Shown: positions 1-10,306 of the stretch, piece after piece
How the letters are laid out: every line of letters starts with the position of its first letter
How positions within the stretch are numbered: the first letter of the stretch is position 1
Source of the DNA: Serratia proteamaculans
Lineage (GTDB): Bacteria; Pseudomonadota; Gammaproteobacteria; Enterobacterales; Enterobacteriaceae
Reading direction: 5' to 3'
Assembly (NCBI RefSeq): GCF_008830365.1
Contig: NZ_WBKI01000001.1
Coordinates: 1,426,001-1,490,000 of the forward strand
Length of the DNA: 64,000 nucleotides
Translations under genes and position numbers: made by a program
The notes under the pieces: generated by a model
Databases searched by the model: none
What the model saw: the letters and a program-made list of their open reading frames with translations, nothing else
What the model was told of the DNA's origin: nothing

Positions 1-1654
1 GGCGTGCGGTGAGCAGGCTGTCCCCCAGCCGCAGCTGTTCAAAGTATTTGCGGAACGGATGAACCGGATCCTCAACTACCGTCGCCCCACGCACCCACTC
101 ACGGCCGATCGCCGCCAGCATCGCCGGACTACCCTGGATCGCCGTGCGTTGCATATAGTGTTTTACCGCCCGCAGCCCGCCCAGTTCCTCGCCGCCACCG
201 GCCCGTCCTGGTCCGCCGTGCACCAGCATCGGCAGAGGTGAACCGTGGCCGGTTGATTCCGCTGCCGCCTGTTGATCCAGGATCAGCATGCGGCCGTGGG
301 CACAGGCGGTGGCGCGGATAAACTGCGTTGCCAGCGCTTCATCGGCGGTCACCAAAGACCCAGCCAGGCTACCCTGTCCTAGCAATGCCAGTTCAATCGC
401 CTGTTCGGTATGCTGATAAGGCATCAGTGTCGCCACCGGACCGAATGCCTCGGTGCCGTGTACCGCCTGATGAGTAAAGGGATCGGCGCAGTACAACAGC
501 GTGACCGGGTAAAATGCTCCCCTGGCGACCCCTTCGCCCAGCACCGTCAGTTTATCCGCCACTGCGCCACACAGTGGCTCACAGCCGTTATGCAGCAGGA
601 AATCGACCTTCTGCTGTACGTCATCGCGCTGTTCGTGGCTGACCAGCGCCCCCATGCGCACCTGCTCCAGTTTAGGGTCACCCACCGTAACACCGGCCAA
701 CCGCTGCAACAGCGCCTGCTGCACTTCGGCTACCCGCTTCGCCGGCACGATAATCCGCCGGATAGCGGTACATTTTTGCCCGGCCTTGGCAGTCATCTCG
801 CGGCACACTTCTTTGATAAACAGCGCAAATTCCGGCATCTGCGGCGTAACGTCTTCCCCCAGCACACAGCAGTTGAGCGAATCTGCCTCCATCGTGAAGG
901 CAATGGATTTTTCCAGCAGGCGCGGATGGGCACGTAGCCGCTGACCGGTCGGTGCCGAGCCGGTAAAGGTCACCGCGTCCTGATAATCGAGATGGTCAAA
1001 CATATCGCCGATGCCACCGCACACCAGTTGCAACGCCCCCTCCGGCACCAGGCCACTGTCGATAATCAGCCTGACCATCGCCTGTGTTAACTGCGCGGTG
1101 GCGGTTGCCGGCTTGATGATCGCCGGCATGCCCGCCAGCCAGGTCGGAGCCAGCTTTTCCAGCATCCCCCAGCAGGGGAAGTTGAAGGCATTGATATGCA
1201 ACGCCACGCCTGGGCGTGAAGTCAGTACATGACGGGCGGCGAACTGCGCCTGTTTGGACAGCGGGATCAGCTCATCTTCCGGCCACAGGGTATCGTCCGG
1301 CAGTTCACGCCCCGCCAGACCCGCATAGGCAAACAGCGTGGCAATACCGCCTTCTATATCCACCCAGCCGTCACTGCGGGTCGCGCCGGTCTGATACGAA
1401 ATCTCATACAGCGCTTCTTTATGCGCCAACAGGTGTTTGGCCACCGCTTTCATCATTTGCGCGCGCTGCTGGAAGGTCATCTGTGCCAGCGCCCTGCCAC
1501 CCTTGCTACGCGCATACTCCAGGCTGGCTGCCAGCGGCAACCCGTCGGAACAAACCTGATACAGCGCTTCGCCGGTAACGGCATGATGGATTTCACGGGG
1601 GGCTCCCTGGCCAAACACCCAACCGCCAGAAAGATAACTGTGTAACTGCTGCAT
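1..1654 (-). CDS. paaZ: PaaZ, oxepin-CoA hydrolase / 3-oxo-5,6-dehydrosuberyl-CoA semialdehyde dehydrogenase (3' end outside window)
   Basis: Bifunctional ring-opening enzyme of aerobic phenylacetate degradation: a C-terminal MaoC hydratase opens oxepin-CoA and the N-terminal aldehyde dehydrogenase oxidises the resulting semialdehyde. The first 551 codons are present. They include the whole aldehyde dehydrogenase domain, with the Glu of MEADSLN and the Cys of AGQKCTA, and the start of the hydratase part ([15 protein letters not shown]). The ATG at 1654 follows a GGAGGA Shine-Dalgarno and gives [11 protein letters not shown], matching Escherichia PaaZ. It is divergent from paaA, as in Escherichia. 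Only the MaoC domain is truncated, by the window edge. Confidence 0.96.
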   Translation of the reverse strand, partial: MQQLHSYLSGGWVFGQGAPREIHHAVTGEALYQVCSDGLPLAASLEYARSKGGRALAQMTFQQRAQMMKAVAKHLLAHKEALYEISYQTGATRSDGWVDIEGGIATLFAYAGLAGRELPDDTLWPEDELIPLSKQAQFAARHVLTSRPGVALHINAFNFPCWGMLEKLAPTWLAGMPAIIKPATATAQLTQAMVRLIIDSGLVPEGALQLVCGGIGDMFDHLDYQDAVTFTGSAPTGQRLRAHPRLLEKSIAFTMEADSLNCCVLGEDVTPQMPEFALFIKEVCREMTAKAGQKCTAIRRIIVPAKRVAEVQQALLQRLAGVTVGDPKLEQVRMGALVSHEQRDDVQQKVDFLLHNGCEPLCGAVADKLTVLGEGVARGAFYPVTLLYCADPFTHQAVHGTEAFGPVATLMPYQHTEQAIELALLGQGSLAGSLVTADEALATQFIRATACAHGRMLILDQQAAAESTGHGSPLPMLVHGGPGRAGGGEELGGLRAVKHYMQRTAIQGSPAMLAAIGREWVRGATVVEDPVHPFRKYFEQLRLGDSLLTAR

Positions 1655-1840
1655 GGCTCCTCCGGAATTCATAAATTTACACAACAAGGATTAATTACGT
1701 ATCAGGTATTGTCCAGTTTTCTCTTGGATGGAATTTAACAAAAATAGAACACCAGCGGGTTTTAGCGCGCTAAGCCGGTCATTCCCTGCCGCTTTTTAAT
1801 TTTAAATACTTATAAATAACAATCAAATAACAAAAGCACC

Positions 1841-1856
1841 TGTGAGTACCATCGCA
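1841..1856. promoter_or_regulatory. CRP-like binding site
   Basis: TGTGA-N6-TCGCA differs from the CRP consensus TGTGA-N6-TCACA at a single position. It lies about 115 bases before the paaA start, between the two divergent paa genes. Catabolite control of paa by CRP is established in Escherichia; its use here is inferred. Confidence 0.6.
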
Positions 1857-1918
1857 AAACCACATAAATGTCGTTTGATCTTTTTGTTATCAGTTTGTAG
1901 CCTTATGGTTAGTTAAAG

Positions 1919-1958
1919 TGATTCACATTTTTATATTCAATGTGAAAAATACGAATCA
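1919..1958. promoter_or_regulatory. PaaX operator candidate
   Basis: TGATTC at 1919-1924 and GAATCA at 1953-1958 form an inverted repeat with 28 bases between arms. It resembles the TGATTC...GAATCA operator bound by PaaX at the Escherichia Pa promoter. It ends 13 bases before the paaA start. A second nested pair, TTCACA and TGTGAA, lies inside it. Confidence 0.6.
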
Positions 1959-1971
1959 CCAAGAGGCAAGC

Positions 1972-2910
1972 ATGACAACTGATGCGCAATATCAGCAACA
2001 CTTCGACGACAAGATTGCGGCGGATACCTCCATCGAGGCCAAAGACTGGATGCCGGAGGCCTACCGCCAAAACCTGATCCGCCAGATTGGCCAGCACGCC
2101 CATTCCGAAGTGGTTGGCATGTTACCGGAGGCCAACTGGCTGACGAGGGCGCCGACCCTGCGCCGCAAAGCGGTGTTACTGGCCAAGGTGCAAGACGAAG
2201 CCGGGCACGGCCTGTATTTGTACAGCGCCGCCGAAACCCTGGGCTGCTCGCGCCAGGACATCTACCAGAAAATGCTCGACGGCAAGATGAAATACTCCTC
2301 GATCTTCAATTACCCGACGCTCAACTGGGCGGATATAGGGGTGATTGGCTGGCTGGTAGACGGCGCAGCGATCGTCAACCAGGTCGCGCTGTGCCGCGCT
2401 TCTTACGGCCCTTATGCGCGGGCGATGGTAAAAATTTGCAAGGAAGAGAGCTTCCACCAGCGTCAGGGTTACGAGGCCGTGATGGCGATGGCCAACGGCA
2501 GCGAGCAACAGCAAGCCATGCTGCAGGACGCGATTAACCGTTTCTGGTGGCCGGTGCTGATGATGTTCGGCCCAAGCGACACCGATTCACCGCACAGCGC
2601 GCAAAGCATGGCGTGGAAGATCAAACGCCACAGCAACGACGAGCTGCGACAGAAGTTTGTCGACAACACCGTGCCGCAGTTGGAAGCCCTGGGCATGACG
2701 GCCCCGGATGCGGATTTGGCATGGGACGAAGCCGCCGGCCACTACCGCTTCGGCGAAATCGACTGGAGTGAACTGCACGAGGTGATCAAAGGCCGCGGGC
2801 AATGCAACCACGAGCGGCTGCAAGCCAAACGTCGCGCCTGGGACGAAGGTGCCTGGGTCCGCGAAGGTGCCCTGGCTCACGCGTCCAAAAACACCTCAAC
2901 CGCCGCCTAA
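1972..2910 (+). CDS. paaA: PaaA, phenylacetyl-CoA 1,2-epoxidase catalytic subunit
   Basis: Di-iron oxygenase subunit of the PaaABCE complex that epoxidises the ring of phenylacetyl-CoA, in the cytoplasm. The 312-residue product contains the PaaA signatures [24 protein letters not shown] and [10 protein letters not shown], which carry the Glu and His iron ligands. The reading frame is open further upstream to 1918, but the ATG at 1972 is preferred. It follows GAGGCAAG, aligns with the Escherichia N-terminus, and avoids translating the operator. It is the first gene of the long paa operon. Confidence 0.97.
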   Translation: MTTDAQYQQHFDDKIAADTSIEAKDWMPEAYRQNLIRQIGQHAHSEVVGMLPEANWLTRAPTLRRKAVLLAKVQDEAGHGLYLYSAAETLGCSRQDIYQKMLDGKMKYSSIFNYPTLNWADIGVIGWLVDGAAIVNQVALCRASYGPYARAMVKICKEESFHQRQGYEAVMAMANGSEQQQAMLQDAINRFWWPVLMMFGPSDTDSPHSAQSMAWKIKRHSNDELRQKFVDNTVPQLEALGMTAPDADLAWDEAAGHYRFGEIDWSELHEVIKGRGQCNHERLQAKRRAWDEGAWVREGALAHASKNTSTAA

Positions 2911-2922
2911 AAGGAACCGATG

Positions 2923-3210
2923 ATGACACACGTTGAATGGCCGCTGTATGAAGTGTTTATCCGCAGCAAACAAGGGTTGGCGCACCGTCACGTCGGCAGC
3001 CTGCACGCCGCCGATGACCAGATGGCGCTGGAGAATGCCCGCGACGCCTATACCCGCCGCAACGAAGGCTGCTCTATCTGGGTGGTGCAGTCCGGCCATC
3101 TGATCGCCTCACAACCAGAAGATCGTGAAGCCTTCTTCGATCCGTCCGATGACAAGATCTACCGTCACCCGACGTTCTACACCATTCCCGACGGCATCAA
3201 GAACATGTAG
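2923..3210 (+). CDS. paaB: PaaB, phenylacetyl-CoA epoxidase small subunit
   Basis: Small structural subunit that bridges the PaaAC heterodimers in the phenylacetyl-CoA epoxidase. The 95-residue product is about the Escherichia length and keeps WPLYEVF, HRHVGSLHAAD and HPTFYTIPDGI. Tandem ATG codons stand at 2920 and 2923. The second aligns best with the Escherichia protein and has better spacing from the AAGGA motif. It lies 12 bases after paaA in the same operon. Confidence 0.96.
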   Translation: MTHVEWPLYEVFIRSKQGLAHRHVGSLHAADDQMALENARDAYTRRNEGCSIWVVQSGHLIASQPEDREAFFDPSDDKIYRHPTFYTIPDGIKNM

Positions 3211-3218
3211 AGGCGGCC

Positions 3219-3977
3219 ATGACCCTTAACGATCCGCGAATTACTTATATTTTACGTCAGGGCGATACGCCACTGATCCTCGCTCAGCGACTGTGCGCCT
3301 GGTGCGGCCATGCGCCGGAGCTGGAGATTGACCTGGCGCTGGCAAACATTGGTTTGGATCTACTCGGCCAGGCACGCAACTTTCTCGGTTATGCCGCCGA
3401 ATTGGCCGGGCCGCAATACAGCGAAGATCGCCTGGCCTTCGGCCGTGACGAACGTGAGTTTCACAACCTGCTGTTGGCGGAACAGCCCAACGGCGGTTTC
3501 AACGACACGCTGGTGCGCCAGTTCCTGATGGATGCCTATCACGTGCAACTGCATCAGGCACTGAGCCACAGCCGCAATGCGCAACTGGCCGCCATTGCCG
3601 CCAAGTCCCTCAAAGAGGCACATTACCACCTGCGCTTCAGCCGTGGCTGGATGATCCGCCTGGGTGACGGCAGCCCGCTCAGTCAGCAAAAAATTCAGCA
3701 GTCGCTGGACAACCTGTGGCGCTTTACCGCCGAGCTGTTCCACGCCGATGAGCTGGAGCTACAACTGGCAGAACAGGGTATTGCCGCCGATCCGCGCCAG
3801 CTTGAAGCACCGTGGCTGGCACTGGTGAATGACACCTTGCGACAGGCCAACCTGCAACTGCCGGCCGAACAGGCCTTCCGTCACGGTGGCAAACAGGGGC
3901 GGCACAGCGAGCACCTCGGCCCACTGCTGGCGGAGATGCAGTTTCTGCAACGCGCCTATCCCAACGCTAACTGGTAG
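3219..3977 (+). CDS. paaC: PaaC, phenylacetyl-CoA epoxidase structural subunit
   Basis: Ferritin-fold partner of PaaA in the epoxidase core. In the family it lacks a functional di-iron centre and stabilises the catalytic subunit. The 252-residue product has the PaaC features RLCAWCGHAPELE, LDLLGQARNFL and EAHYHLRFSRGW. It starts 8 bases after paaB and ends 9 bases before paaD, in the same transcription unit. Confidence 0.96.
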   Translation: MTLNDPRITYILRQGDTPLILAQRLCAWCGHAPELEIDLALANIGLDLLGQARNFLGYAAELAGPQYSEDRLAFGRDEREFHNLLLAEQPNGGFNDTLVRQFLMDAYHVQLHQALSHSRNAQLAAIAAKSLKEAHYHLRFSRGWMIRLGDGSPLSQQKIQQSLDNLWRFTAELFHADELELQLAEQGIAADPRQLEAPWLALVNDTLRQANLQLPAEQAFRHGGKQGRHSEHLGPLLAEMQFLQRAYPNANW

Positions 3978-3986
3978 GAGGCCGTG

Positions 3987-4484
3987 ATGAACATTACCCG
4001 GCTGCAGCCCGCCGAAATCCCGCAAATCTGGCACTGCCTGCAACAGATTAGCGATCCAGAACTGCCGGTGCTGTCGATTACCGATCTGGGCATGGTGCGC
4101 GACGTCGAAGCCGAAGGGCACGGCTGGCATATTACCTTTACGCCAACCTACTCCGGCTGCCCCGCCACCGAGTTTCTGCTCGAAGCGATCGAACAGCGGC
4201 TGGCTGAAGCCGGTTTCAGCCCGGTGAAAGTGACCATCCAACTCAGCCCCGCCTGGACCACCGACTGGATGAATGCGGCTGCGCGTGAGCGACTGCGGGA
4301 ATACGGCGTCGCACCGCCTCAGGGCCATACCTGTGACAAACCGCTGGCGCACGGCCCGGTGCCTTGCCCGCGTTGCGGCAGCACCCACAGCGAAAAAATC
4401 AGCGAATTCGGCTCTACCGCCTGCAAGGCGCTGTACCGCTGCTGCGATTGCCGTGAACCCTTCGACTACTTCAAATGCATTTAG
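3987..4484 (+). CDS. paaD: PaaD, Fe-S/metal-insertion factor of the epoxidase system
   Basis: MIP18-family (SufT/DUF59-like) protein needed for phenylacetyl-CoA epoxidase activity, thought to help mature a metal centre. The 165-residue product has the N-terminal segment ISDPELPVLSITDLGMV, a PTYSGCPA motif, and a C-terminal cysteine cluster (PCPRCGS, YRCCDCREPF) that could bind zinc or Fe-S. A GTG in frame at 3984 is possible, but the ATG at 3987 sits at the best distance from TAGGAG and matches the Escherichia length. Confidence 0.95.
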   Translation: MNITRLQPAEIPQIWHCLQQISDPELPVLSITDLGMVRDVEAEGHGWHITFTPTYSGCPATEFLLEAIEQRLAEAGFSPVKVTIQLSPAWTTDWMNAAARERLREYGVAPPQGHTCDKPLAHGPVPCPRCGSTHSEKISEFGSTACKALYRCCDCREPFDYFKCI

Positions 4485-4492
4485 GAAAAACC

Positions 4493-5551
4493 ATGACGGT
4501 CTTCCATCGCCTAAACGTCGCCGCCATCGAGCGCGAAACGCCGGACGCCGTAGCCATCACTCTGCGGGTGCCCGAAGAACTGAAAAGTCACTATTGCTAT
4601 ACGCCCGGCCAGCACCTGACGCTGAAGGCGCTGGTCGACGGCGAAGAACTACGCCGCTGCTACTCCATTTGCAGCTCGCCGCAGGAAGGGTTGCTGCAGA
4701 TCGGTGTTAAAGCCATTCATCAGGGCCGCTTCTCCTCGTTCGTTAATCGCCTGCTGAAAGTCGGTGACGCACTGGAGGTGATGGTGCCGCAGGGGCGTTT
4801 CGGCTATCAGCCACAGGCAGAAAACTGCGGTAACTATCTGGCGATTGCGGCCGGCTCAGGCATTACGCCGATGCTGTCGATCATCAAAGCCACGTTGCAA
4901 CTCGAGCCCCTCAGCAGCTTCACGCTGATTTACGGCAACCGCAGCAGCCGTTCGGTGATGTTCAAAGAGGCGCTTTGCGATCTGAAGAACCGCTACCCGC
5001 AGCGCTTTCAGCCACTGTACATGTTCAGCCAGGAGAGCCTCGATAGCCCGCTGCTCAGCGGCCGTATCGACCGTGAGCACCTGCTGGCGATCGGCGACAC
5101 CCTGCTGGATTACCGCGACTATGACCACGCCTTTATCTGCGGGCCGGAAAGCATGATGGACGACGCGCAGAGCGTGCTTGAACAGGCTGGCGTACCTGCA
5201 GAGCACATTCACAGCGAACGCTTTAACACCGGTGGCATGGTTGCCCGCCCGGTCAATGACACCAACCGTAATGCTACCCAGGTGGAAATTCTGCTGGACG
5301 GTCGCCGCTTGAATATCGAAGTGAGTGCGCAGGATGACAGCATTCTGGATGCAGCGCTGCGCCAGGGCGCCGATCTGCCCTACGCCTGCAAAGGCGGCGT
5401 GTGCGCCACCTGTAAATGCAGATTGAAGGCCGGTCAGGTGGATATGGCCGTCAACTACAGCCTGGAGCCGGATCAGTTGGCCGCAGGTTACGTTTTAAGC
5501 TGCCAGTCGTGGCCACGCGGCGACGGCGTGGTCCTGGACTTTGACGTATAG
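4493..5551 (+). CDS. paaE: PaaE, phenylacetyl-CoA epoxidase reductase
   Basis: Electron-transfer component that passes electrons from NADPH via FAD and a 2Fe-2S cluster to PaaA. The 352-residue product has an FNR-type flavin and nucleotide part (PGQHLTL, RRCYSIC, AAGSGITPM) and a plant-type ferredoxin C-terminus (YACKGGVCATCKC, plus a distal VLSC cysteine). The frame opens at 4475 inside the end of paaD, but ATG 4493 after AGGAAAAACC yields the family N-terminus MTVFHRL. Confidence 0.96.
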   Translation: MTVFHRLNVAAIERETPDAVAITLRVPEELKSHYCYTPGQHLTLKALVDGEELRRCYSICSSPQEGLLQIGVKAIHQGRFSSFVNRLLKVGDALEVMVPQGRFGYQPQAENCGNYLAIAAGSGITPMLSIIKATLQLEPLSSFTLIYGNRSSRSVMFKEALCDLKNRYPQRFQPLYMFSQESLDSPLLSGRIDREHLLAIGDTLLDYRDYDHAFICGPESMMDDAQSVLEQAGVPAEHIHSERFNTGGMVARPVNDTNRNATQVEILLDGRRLNIEVSAQDDSILDAALRQGADLPYACKGGVCATCKCRLKAGQVDMAVNYSLEPDQLAAGYVLSCQSWPRGDGVVLDFDV

Positions 5552-5560
5552 GAACCGACC

Positions 5561-6334
5561 ATGGAAACCCCGTTGATCCTGCAACAACGCCAACAGCGCG
5601 TGATGACCCTGACGTTACAGCGTCCAGAGGCCCGCAACGCCTTGAATACCCCCTGCCTGGAACAGCTGGTTTATTGGCTGGACCAGGCTGATGCCGATGT
5701 CAGCGTCGGCGCCGTGGTGATTGCCGGTGCGCCCCGCTTCTTTGCCGCCGGTGCCGATCTGCATGAGCTGCAAAAACAAGATCTGCCTGCCGCGCTGACG
5801 GATCGCCGCCCACTGCTGTGGCAGCGGCTGGCCCAGTTCAGCAAACCGCTGCTGGCGGCGGTAAACGGCTATGCGCTGGGCGCCGGCTGCGAACTGGCGC
5901 TGGCCTGCGACATCATTATCTGCGGTGAAAGCGCCCGTTTTGGCCTGCCGGAAATCACCCTCGGCCTGATGCCGGGGGCCGGGGGCACCCAGCGCCTGAT
6001 CCGCTGCGTCGGCAAGTCGCGCGCCAGCCAGATGGTACTGACCGGTGAAGCCATCAACGCCACCTGTGCACTACAAAGCGGCCTGGTCAGCGAAGTCTGT
6101 GTCGATGCGCTGACGCTGGAACGCACGCAGCAGATCGCCGAACGCATCAGCCTGCAGGCGCCCCTGGCATTACGCGCCGCCAAACAGGCATTGAAACAGG
6201 CTGAAGAAACCGGCCTTAGCCAGGGGCTGGCCATCGAGCGCCAGCAGTTTGTCACCCTGGCCGCCACCGACGATCGCCGTGAAGGCATCGCCGCCTTCTT
6301 CGAAAAACGTACGCCAAACTATCAGGGGCGCTGA
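5561..6334 (+). CDS. paaF: PaaF, 2,3-dehydroadipyl-CoA hydratase
   Basis: Crotonase-family enzyme that hydrates 2,3-dehydroadipyl-CoA to 3-hydroxyadipyl-CoA in the lower phenylacetate pathway. The 257-residue product has the crotonase motifs RPEARNALN, FFAAGADL (CoA oxyanion hole), NGYALGAGCELALACD and LPEITLGLMPGAGGTQRL, which carry the expected Glu residues. It starts 9 bases after paaE and ends 3 bases before paaG. Confidence 0.95.
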   Translation: METPLILQQRQQRVMTLTLQRPEARNALNTPCLEQLVYWLDQADADVSVGAVVIAGAPRFFAAGADLHELQKQDLPAALTDRRPLLWQRLAQFSKPLLAAVNGYALGAGCELALACDIIICGESARFGLPEITLGLMPGAGGTQRLIRCVGKSRASQMVLTGEAINATCALQSGLVSEVCVDALTLERTQQIAERISLQAPLALRAAKQALKQAEETGLSQGLAIERQQFVTLAATDDRREGIAAFFEKRTPNYQGR

Positions 6335-6337
6335 TTT

Positions 6338-7129
6338 ATGGATAACGCATTGATTCTCACCCATCTGGAAGCCGGGGTGCTGACCCTGACCCTCAACCGG
6401 CCGGACCGGCTCAACAGCTTTAACGACGAGATGCACCGCCAGCTTAGCGAAGCGCTGACCCTCGCCGAGCGCGACGACAGCGTGCGCTGTCTGCTGATCA
6501 CCGGTGCCGGACGCGGGTTTTGCGCCGGGCAAGACCTGAACGATCGCAACGTCAGCGCTGAACAACAGGCACCGGATCTTGGCCTGTCGGTAGAACGCTT
6601 CTACAACCCGCTGATCCGCCGTCTGACCGCCTTGCCGAAGCCGGTGGTGTGCGCGGTCAACGGCGTGGCAGCGGGGGCAGGTGCCGCCCTGGCACTGGCC
6701 TGCGATATCGTGATCGCCGCCGACAATGCCAACTTTATCCAGTCATTTTGCCGTCTGGGGCTGGTGCCGGACTCCGGTGGCAGTTGGTTCCTGCCGCGCC
6801 TGGCGGGCCATGCCCGCGCCATGGGCATGGCGATGCTGGGGGATAAAATCAGCGCACAACAGGCACTGGCCTGGGGCATGATCTGGCAGGTGGTGCCTGC
6901 GGATGAACTGACCGCCACCAGCCAAACGCTGGCGCAGCATCTGGCGACCCAACCGACTTACGGGCTGGGGCTGATTAAAAAAGCCCTCTACAGTTCGGCC
7001 AGCAACACCCTCGACCAGCAGCTCAGCCTGGAACGCGACCTGCAGCGTCTCGGCGGCCGCAGCGACGATTACCGTGAAGGGGTCAGTGCCTTCTTCGCCA
7101 AGCGCCCTCCTTCTTTCAGCGGGAAATAG
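6338..7129 (+). CDS. paaG: PaaG, ring-1,2-epoxyphenylacetyl-CoA isomerase (oxepin-CoA forming)
   Basis: Crotonase-family isomerase that converts the ring epoxide of phenylacetyl-CoA to oxepin-CoA and also shifts double bonds later in the pathway. The 263-residue product has GRGFCAGQDLNDR, NGVAAGAGAALALACD and LVPDSGGSWFLPR. The Asp in VPDSGG is the PaaG-type catalytic residue, in place of the hydratase Glu. It lies between paaF and paaH with only a few bases on each side. Confidence 0.95.
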   Translation: MDNALILTHLEAGVLTLTLNRPDRLNSFNDEMHRQLSEALTLAERDDSVRCLLITGAGRGFCAGQDLNDRNVSAEQQAPDLGLSVERFYNPLIRRLTALPKPVVCAVNGVAAGAGAALALACDIVIAADNANFIQSFCRLGLVPDSGGSWFLPRLAGHARAMGMAMLGDKISAQQALAWGMIWQVVPADELTATSQTLAQHLATQPTYGLGLIKKALYSSASNTLDQQLSLERDLQRLGGRSDDYREGVSAFFAKRPPSFSGK

Positions 7130-7131
7130 CC

Positions 7132-8652
7132 ATGAGCCAGCCGAACTTCAACGCCAGGGTCGCGGTGATAGGTGCCGGTACCATGGGCATCGGCATCGCC
7201 CAGGTGGCCGCCGCTGCCGGGCATCCCGTGCAACTGTTTGATATCGACGCCTCCGCTGCCCGGCAGGCACTCAACGTGCTCGCCCAGCGGCTGCGTCAAC
7301 GGGTGGCGGCCGGTAAGGCCGATGCCGATGCCACCGAAGCCTTGCTGGCACGCATTCAGCCGGTAGATTCGCTACACCCGCTGGCCGACAGCGCCCTGGT
7401 GATAGAGGCGGTAGCGGAGAAGCTGGCGATCAAACAAAGCCTGTTCCGCGATCTGGAAGCCCTGTGCTCGCCCGCCACGCTGTTTGCCAGCAACACCTCG
7501 TCGCTGTCGATAACCGCGATCGCCGGTGCGTTGCAGCATCCACAGCGGCTGGCCGGGCTGCACTTCTTCAACCCGGCACCGCTGATGAAACTGGTAGAGA
7601 TCGTCAGCGGGCTGGACACCAGTGCCGAAACCCTCGCCACGCTGCAAATGCTAACCCGGCAATGGGGCAAACAAAGCGTGCTGTGCCGCTCCACGCCGGG
7701 GTTTATCGTCAATCGGGTAGCGCGGCCCTTTTACGCCGAAACCCTGCGTGCACTGGAAGAACAGGTCGCCGACGCCGCCACGCTGGATGCGGTGATGCGC
7801 GACGCAGGCGGCTTCGCCATGGGACCGCTGCAACTGACCGATATGATTGGTCAGGACATCAATTACGCCGTGACTGAATCGGTGTTTCAGGCTTTCTTCC
7901 AGGATCCCCGCTTTACCCCGTCGCTGGTGCAGCAGGAACTGGTAGCGGCCGGACGTCTTGGTCGCAAAAGCGGCCAGGGGTTTTATCGCTATGGCGATCA
8001 TCAGCCGCCGGTCGCTGCGGTGCTGCCCCCTTCCACGGCGACATTACCGCGCAGCGTCACGCTGCATGGGGATCCGCAGGGTATGACCGTGCTGAGCGAG
8101 TTACTGGCAGGAAATGCGGAGTCGATCAAACAATCTGGCCAGACCACTGCCTTTGCCCGGATCGATGAAGTTACATTGATGTTAACGAATGGTAAAACAG
8201 CCAGCCAAGTCGCCGATGAAACCGGAACCCCCGTGGTGCTGTTTGATCTGTCCGCCAACTACTCGCAGGCCACCACCGTCGCTATCAGCTGCGCGGCGCA
8301 AAACGATGCCCGTCACAACGCCAGCGTGGTTCGCCTGCTGCAATCTCTCGGCAGGAAGGTGATCCTCTTGCCGGACTATCCCGGCCTGTTGGTAATGCGC
8401 ACCCTCGCCATGCTGGCCAATGAAGCGCTCGACGTGGTGAACAAAGGCGTCGCCAGTGCCGAGGATACCGACCAGGCCATGCGCTGTGGCGTCAACTACC
8501 CACGCGGTCCGCTGGAATGGGCCGCCGCCCTGGGCTGGCGACAAATCCTGACCACGTTGGAAAATCTGCAACACCACTACGGCGAGCCCCGTTACCGCCC
8601 AATGCCGCTGTTGCGTCACTACGCATCCCTCTCTTCAGGAGCCCAACAATGA
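7132..8652 (+). CDS. paaH: PaaH, 3-hydroxyadipyl-CoA dehydrogenase
   Basis: NAD-dependent oxidation of 3-hydroxyadipyl-CoA to 3-oxoadipyl-CoA. The 506-residue product starts with a Rossmann motif ([16 protein letters not shown]), followed by the FASNTSSLS and [15 protein letters not shown] signatures of 3-hydroxyacyl-CoA dehydrogenases. A second C-terminal dehydrogenase-like domain carries NYPRGPLEW. It starts 2 bases after paaG, and its TGA overlaps the paaI ATG. Confidence 0.95.
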   Translation: MSQPNFNARVAVIGAGTMGIGIAQVAAAAGHPVQLFDIDASAARQALNVLAQRLRQRVAAGKADADATEALLARIQPVDSLHPLADSALVIEAVAEKLAIKQSLFRDLEALCSPATLFASNTSSLSITAIAGALQHPQRLAGLHFFNPAPLMKLVEIVSGLDTSAETLATLQMLTRQWGKQSVLCRSTPGFIVNRVARPFYAETLRALEEQVADAATLDAVMRDAGGFAMGPLQLTDMIGQDINYAVTESVFQAFFQDPRFTPSLVQQELVAAGRLGRKSGQGFYRYGDHQPPVAAVLPPSTATLPRSVTLHGDPQGMTVLSELLAGNAESIKQSGQTTAFARIDEVTLMLTNGKTASQVADETGTPVVLFDLSANYSQATTVAISCAAQNDARHNASVVRLLQSLGRKVILLPDYPGLLVMRTLAMLANEALDVVNKGVASAEDTDQAMRCGVNYPRGPLEWAAALGWRQILTTLENLQHHYGEPRYRPMPLLRHYASLSSGAQQ

Positions 8653-9089
8653 ACGCCAATACGCCCCACGCGCTGGCACAACGCTGCGCCGAACAGATGT
8701 TCCAGCAGGATACCTGCGCCCAGGCGATGGGTATGCGGGTGGATGCAGTCGATGTCGGTTTCGCCCAGGTCAGCATGACCGTCGGCCCGCAGATGCTCAA
8801 CGGCCACCAGACCTGCCACGGCGGCCAACTGTTCAGCCTGGCGGACACCGCCTTCGCCTATGCCTGCAACAGCCAGGGGCTGGCGGCGGTGGCGTCCGGC
8901 TGCAACATCGAGTTTATACGCCCGGCGCTGGCCGGCGATCGTCTGACCGCCAGTGCGGAAGTCCGTCATCAGGGCAAAACCACCGGGCTGTACGACGTGG
9001 AAATCGTCAATCAATTGGGCAAAACCGTCGCCTGGTTTCGCGGGCGTGCTCATCGCCTCGGCCATGCCATTTTAGGGGAACAACCATGA
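8649..9089 (+). CDS. paaI: PaaI, hydroxyphenylacetyl-CoA thioesterase
   Basis: Hot-dog-fold thioesterase thought to release CoA trapped as dead-end hydroxyphenylacetyl-CoA. The 146-residue product has the family signature [20 protein letters not shown], with the catalytic Asp. The frame is open further 5' inside paaH, but the ATG at 8649 overlaps the paaH stop (ATGA), follows TCAGGAG and fits the family length, so I chose it. Its own stop overlaps the paaJ start. Confidence 0.95.
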   Translation: MNANTPHALAQRCAEQMFQQDTCAQAMGMRVDAVDVGFAQVSMTVGPQMLNGHQTCHGGQLFSLADTAFAYACNSQGLAAVASGCNIEFIRPALAGDRLTASAEVRHQGKTTGLYDVEIVNQLGKTVAWFRGRAHRLGHAILGEQP

Positions 9090-10291
9090 GTCAGGCGTTT
9101 ATCTGCGATGGCGTTCGCACGCCGATTGGCCGTTACGGCGGCGCATTGGCCAACCTGCGTGCCGATGATTTGGCCGCGCTGCCACTGCGTGCCCTGGTAG
9201 CACGCCACCCTCAGGTGGACTGGTCGTTAGTGGATGACGTGATCCTCGGCTGCGCCAATCAGGCCGGGGAAGATAACCGTAATCTGGCGCGCATGGCGAC
9301 ATTGCTGGCGGGCCTGCCGGTGAACGTTTCCGGTACCACCGTCAACCGTCTGTGCGGTTCAGGATTGGACGCACTGGCCATGGCAGCACGCAGTATCAAG
9401 GCCGGGGAAACCGGGTTGGTGCTGGCCGGTGGTGCGGAATCCATGACCCGCGCCCCGCTGGTGATGGGTAAGGCCGACACGGCCTTCAGTCGCCAGGCGC
9501 AGCTGTATGACACCACCCTGGGTTGGCGCTTTATCAACCCGCTGATGCAGGCGCAGTACGGCACCGACTCAATGCCGGAAACCGCCGAAAACGTGGCAGC
9601 ACAGTTCAATATCAGTCGCGCCGATCAGGACGCCTTCGCGTTGCGTAGCCAGCAGCGCGCGGCCCGGGCGCAAGATTTGGGTTTACTGGCGCAGGAGATC
9701 GTGCCGGTCAGCCTCAGCGGTAAAAAAGGCGCGGTGACGCTGTTCAGCCAGGATGAACACCCGCGCGCAGACACCCGGCTGGAACAATTGCAGGGGTTAA
9801 AAACGCCGTTCCGCCAACCCGGTACCGTGACCGCCGGTAACGCCTCCGGCTTGAACGACGGTGCCGCGGCGCTGATCGTCGCCTCGGAGGCAATGGCCGT
9901 CAGCCAGGGCTTAACGCCACGTGCGCGCATCGTCGCTACCGCTACCTGCGGCGTCGAACCCGGTTTGATGGGCATCGGGCCGCTGCCGGCCACCCGCAAG
10001 GTGCTGGAATTGGCTGGGCTGAGCCTGGCGCAAATGGACGTGATCGAACTGAATGAGGCGTTTGCCGCCCAGGCGCTGGCGGTACTACGTCAGCTTGGCC
10101 TGCCGGATGACGCCCCGCAGGTGAACCCCAACGGCGGCGCCATTGCCCTTGGCCATCCATTGGGGATGAGCGGTGCGCGTCTGGCGCTGGCCGCCCTGTT
10201 TGAACTGGAACGGCGTTCCGGCCGCTACGCGCTTTGCACCATGTGCATCGGCGTCGGCCAAGGCATCGCCATGATCATTGAGCGAGTCTGA
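9086..10291 (+). CDS. paaJ: PaaJ, 3-oxoadipyl-CoA thiolase
   Basis: Thiolase that cleaves 3-oxoadipyl-CoA to acetyl-CoA and succinyl-CoA; it also acts on the C8 intermediate. The 401-residue product has the nucleophilic Cys in [10 protein letters not shown], the [10 protein letters not shown] segment, [14 protein letters not shown] with the active-site His, and the C-terminal [11 protein letters not shown] with the second Cys. Start and paaI stop overlap (ATGA), implying translational coupling. Confidence 0.96.
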   Translation: MSQAFICDGVRTPIGRYGGALANLRADDLAALPLRALVARHPQVDWSLVDDVILGCANQAGEDNRNLARMATLLAGLPVNVSGTTVNRLCGSGLDALAMAARSIKAGETGLVLAGGAESMTRAPLVMGKADTAFSRQAQLYDTTLGWRFINPLMQAQYGTDSMPETAENVAAQFNISRADQDAFALRSQQRAARAQDLGLLAQEIVPVSLSGKKGAVTLFSQDEHPRADTRLEQLQGLKTPFRQPGTVTAGNASGLNDGAAALIVASEAMAVSQGLTPRARIVATATCGVEPGLMGIGPLPATRKVLELAGLSLAQMDVIELNEAFAAQALAVLRQLGLPDDAPQVNPNGGAIALGHPLGMSGARLALAALFELERRSGRYALCTMCIGVGQGIAMIIERV

Positions 10292-10306
10292 CCCCCGAGG
10301 CTAATT

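Larger units (their letters stand above)
1655..1971. promoter_or_regulatory. Divergent paaZ-paaA control region
   Basis: This AT-rich 317-base gap separates the divergent paaZ and paaABCDEFGHIJK transcripts and contains no gene. It holds a CRP-like site in the middle and a PaaX-type inverted repeat just before paaA, both listed separately. In Escherichia both paa promoters are repressed by PaaX, relieved by phenylacetyl-CoA, and need CRP and IHF; the same logic is inferred here. I did not find a convincing IHF site by eye. Confidence 0.8.
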
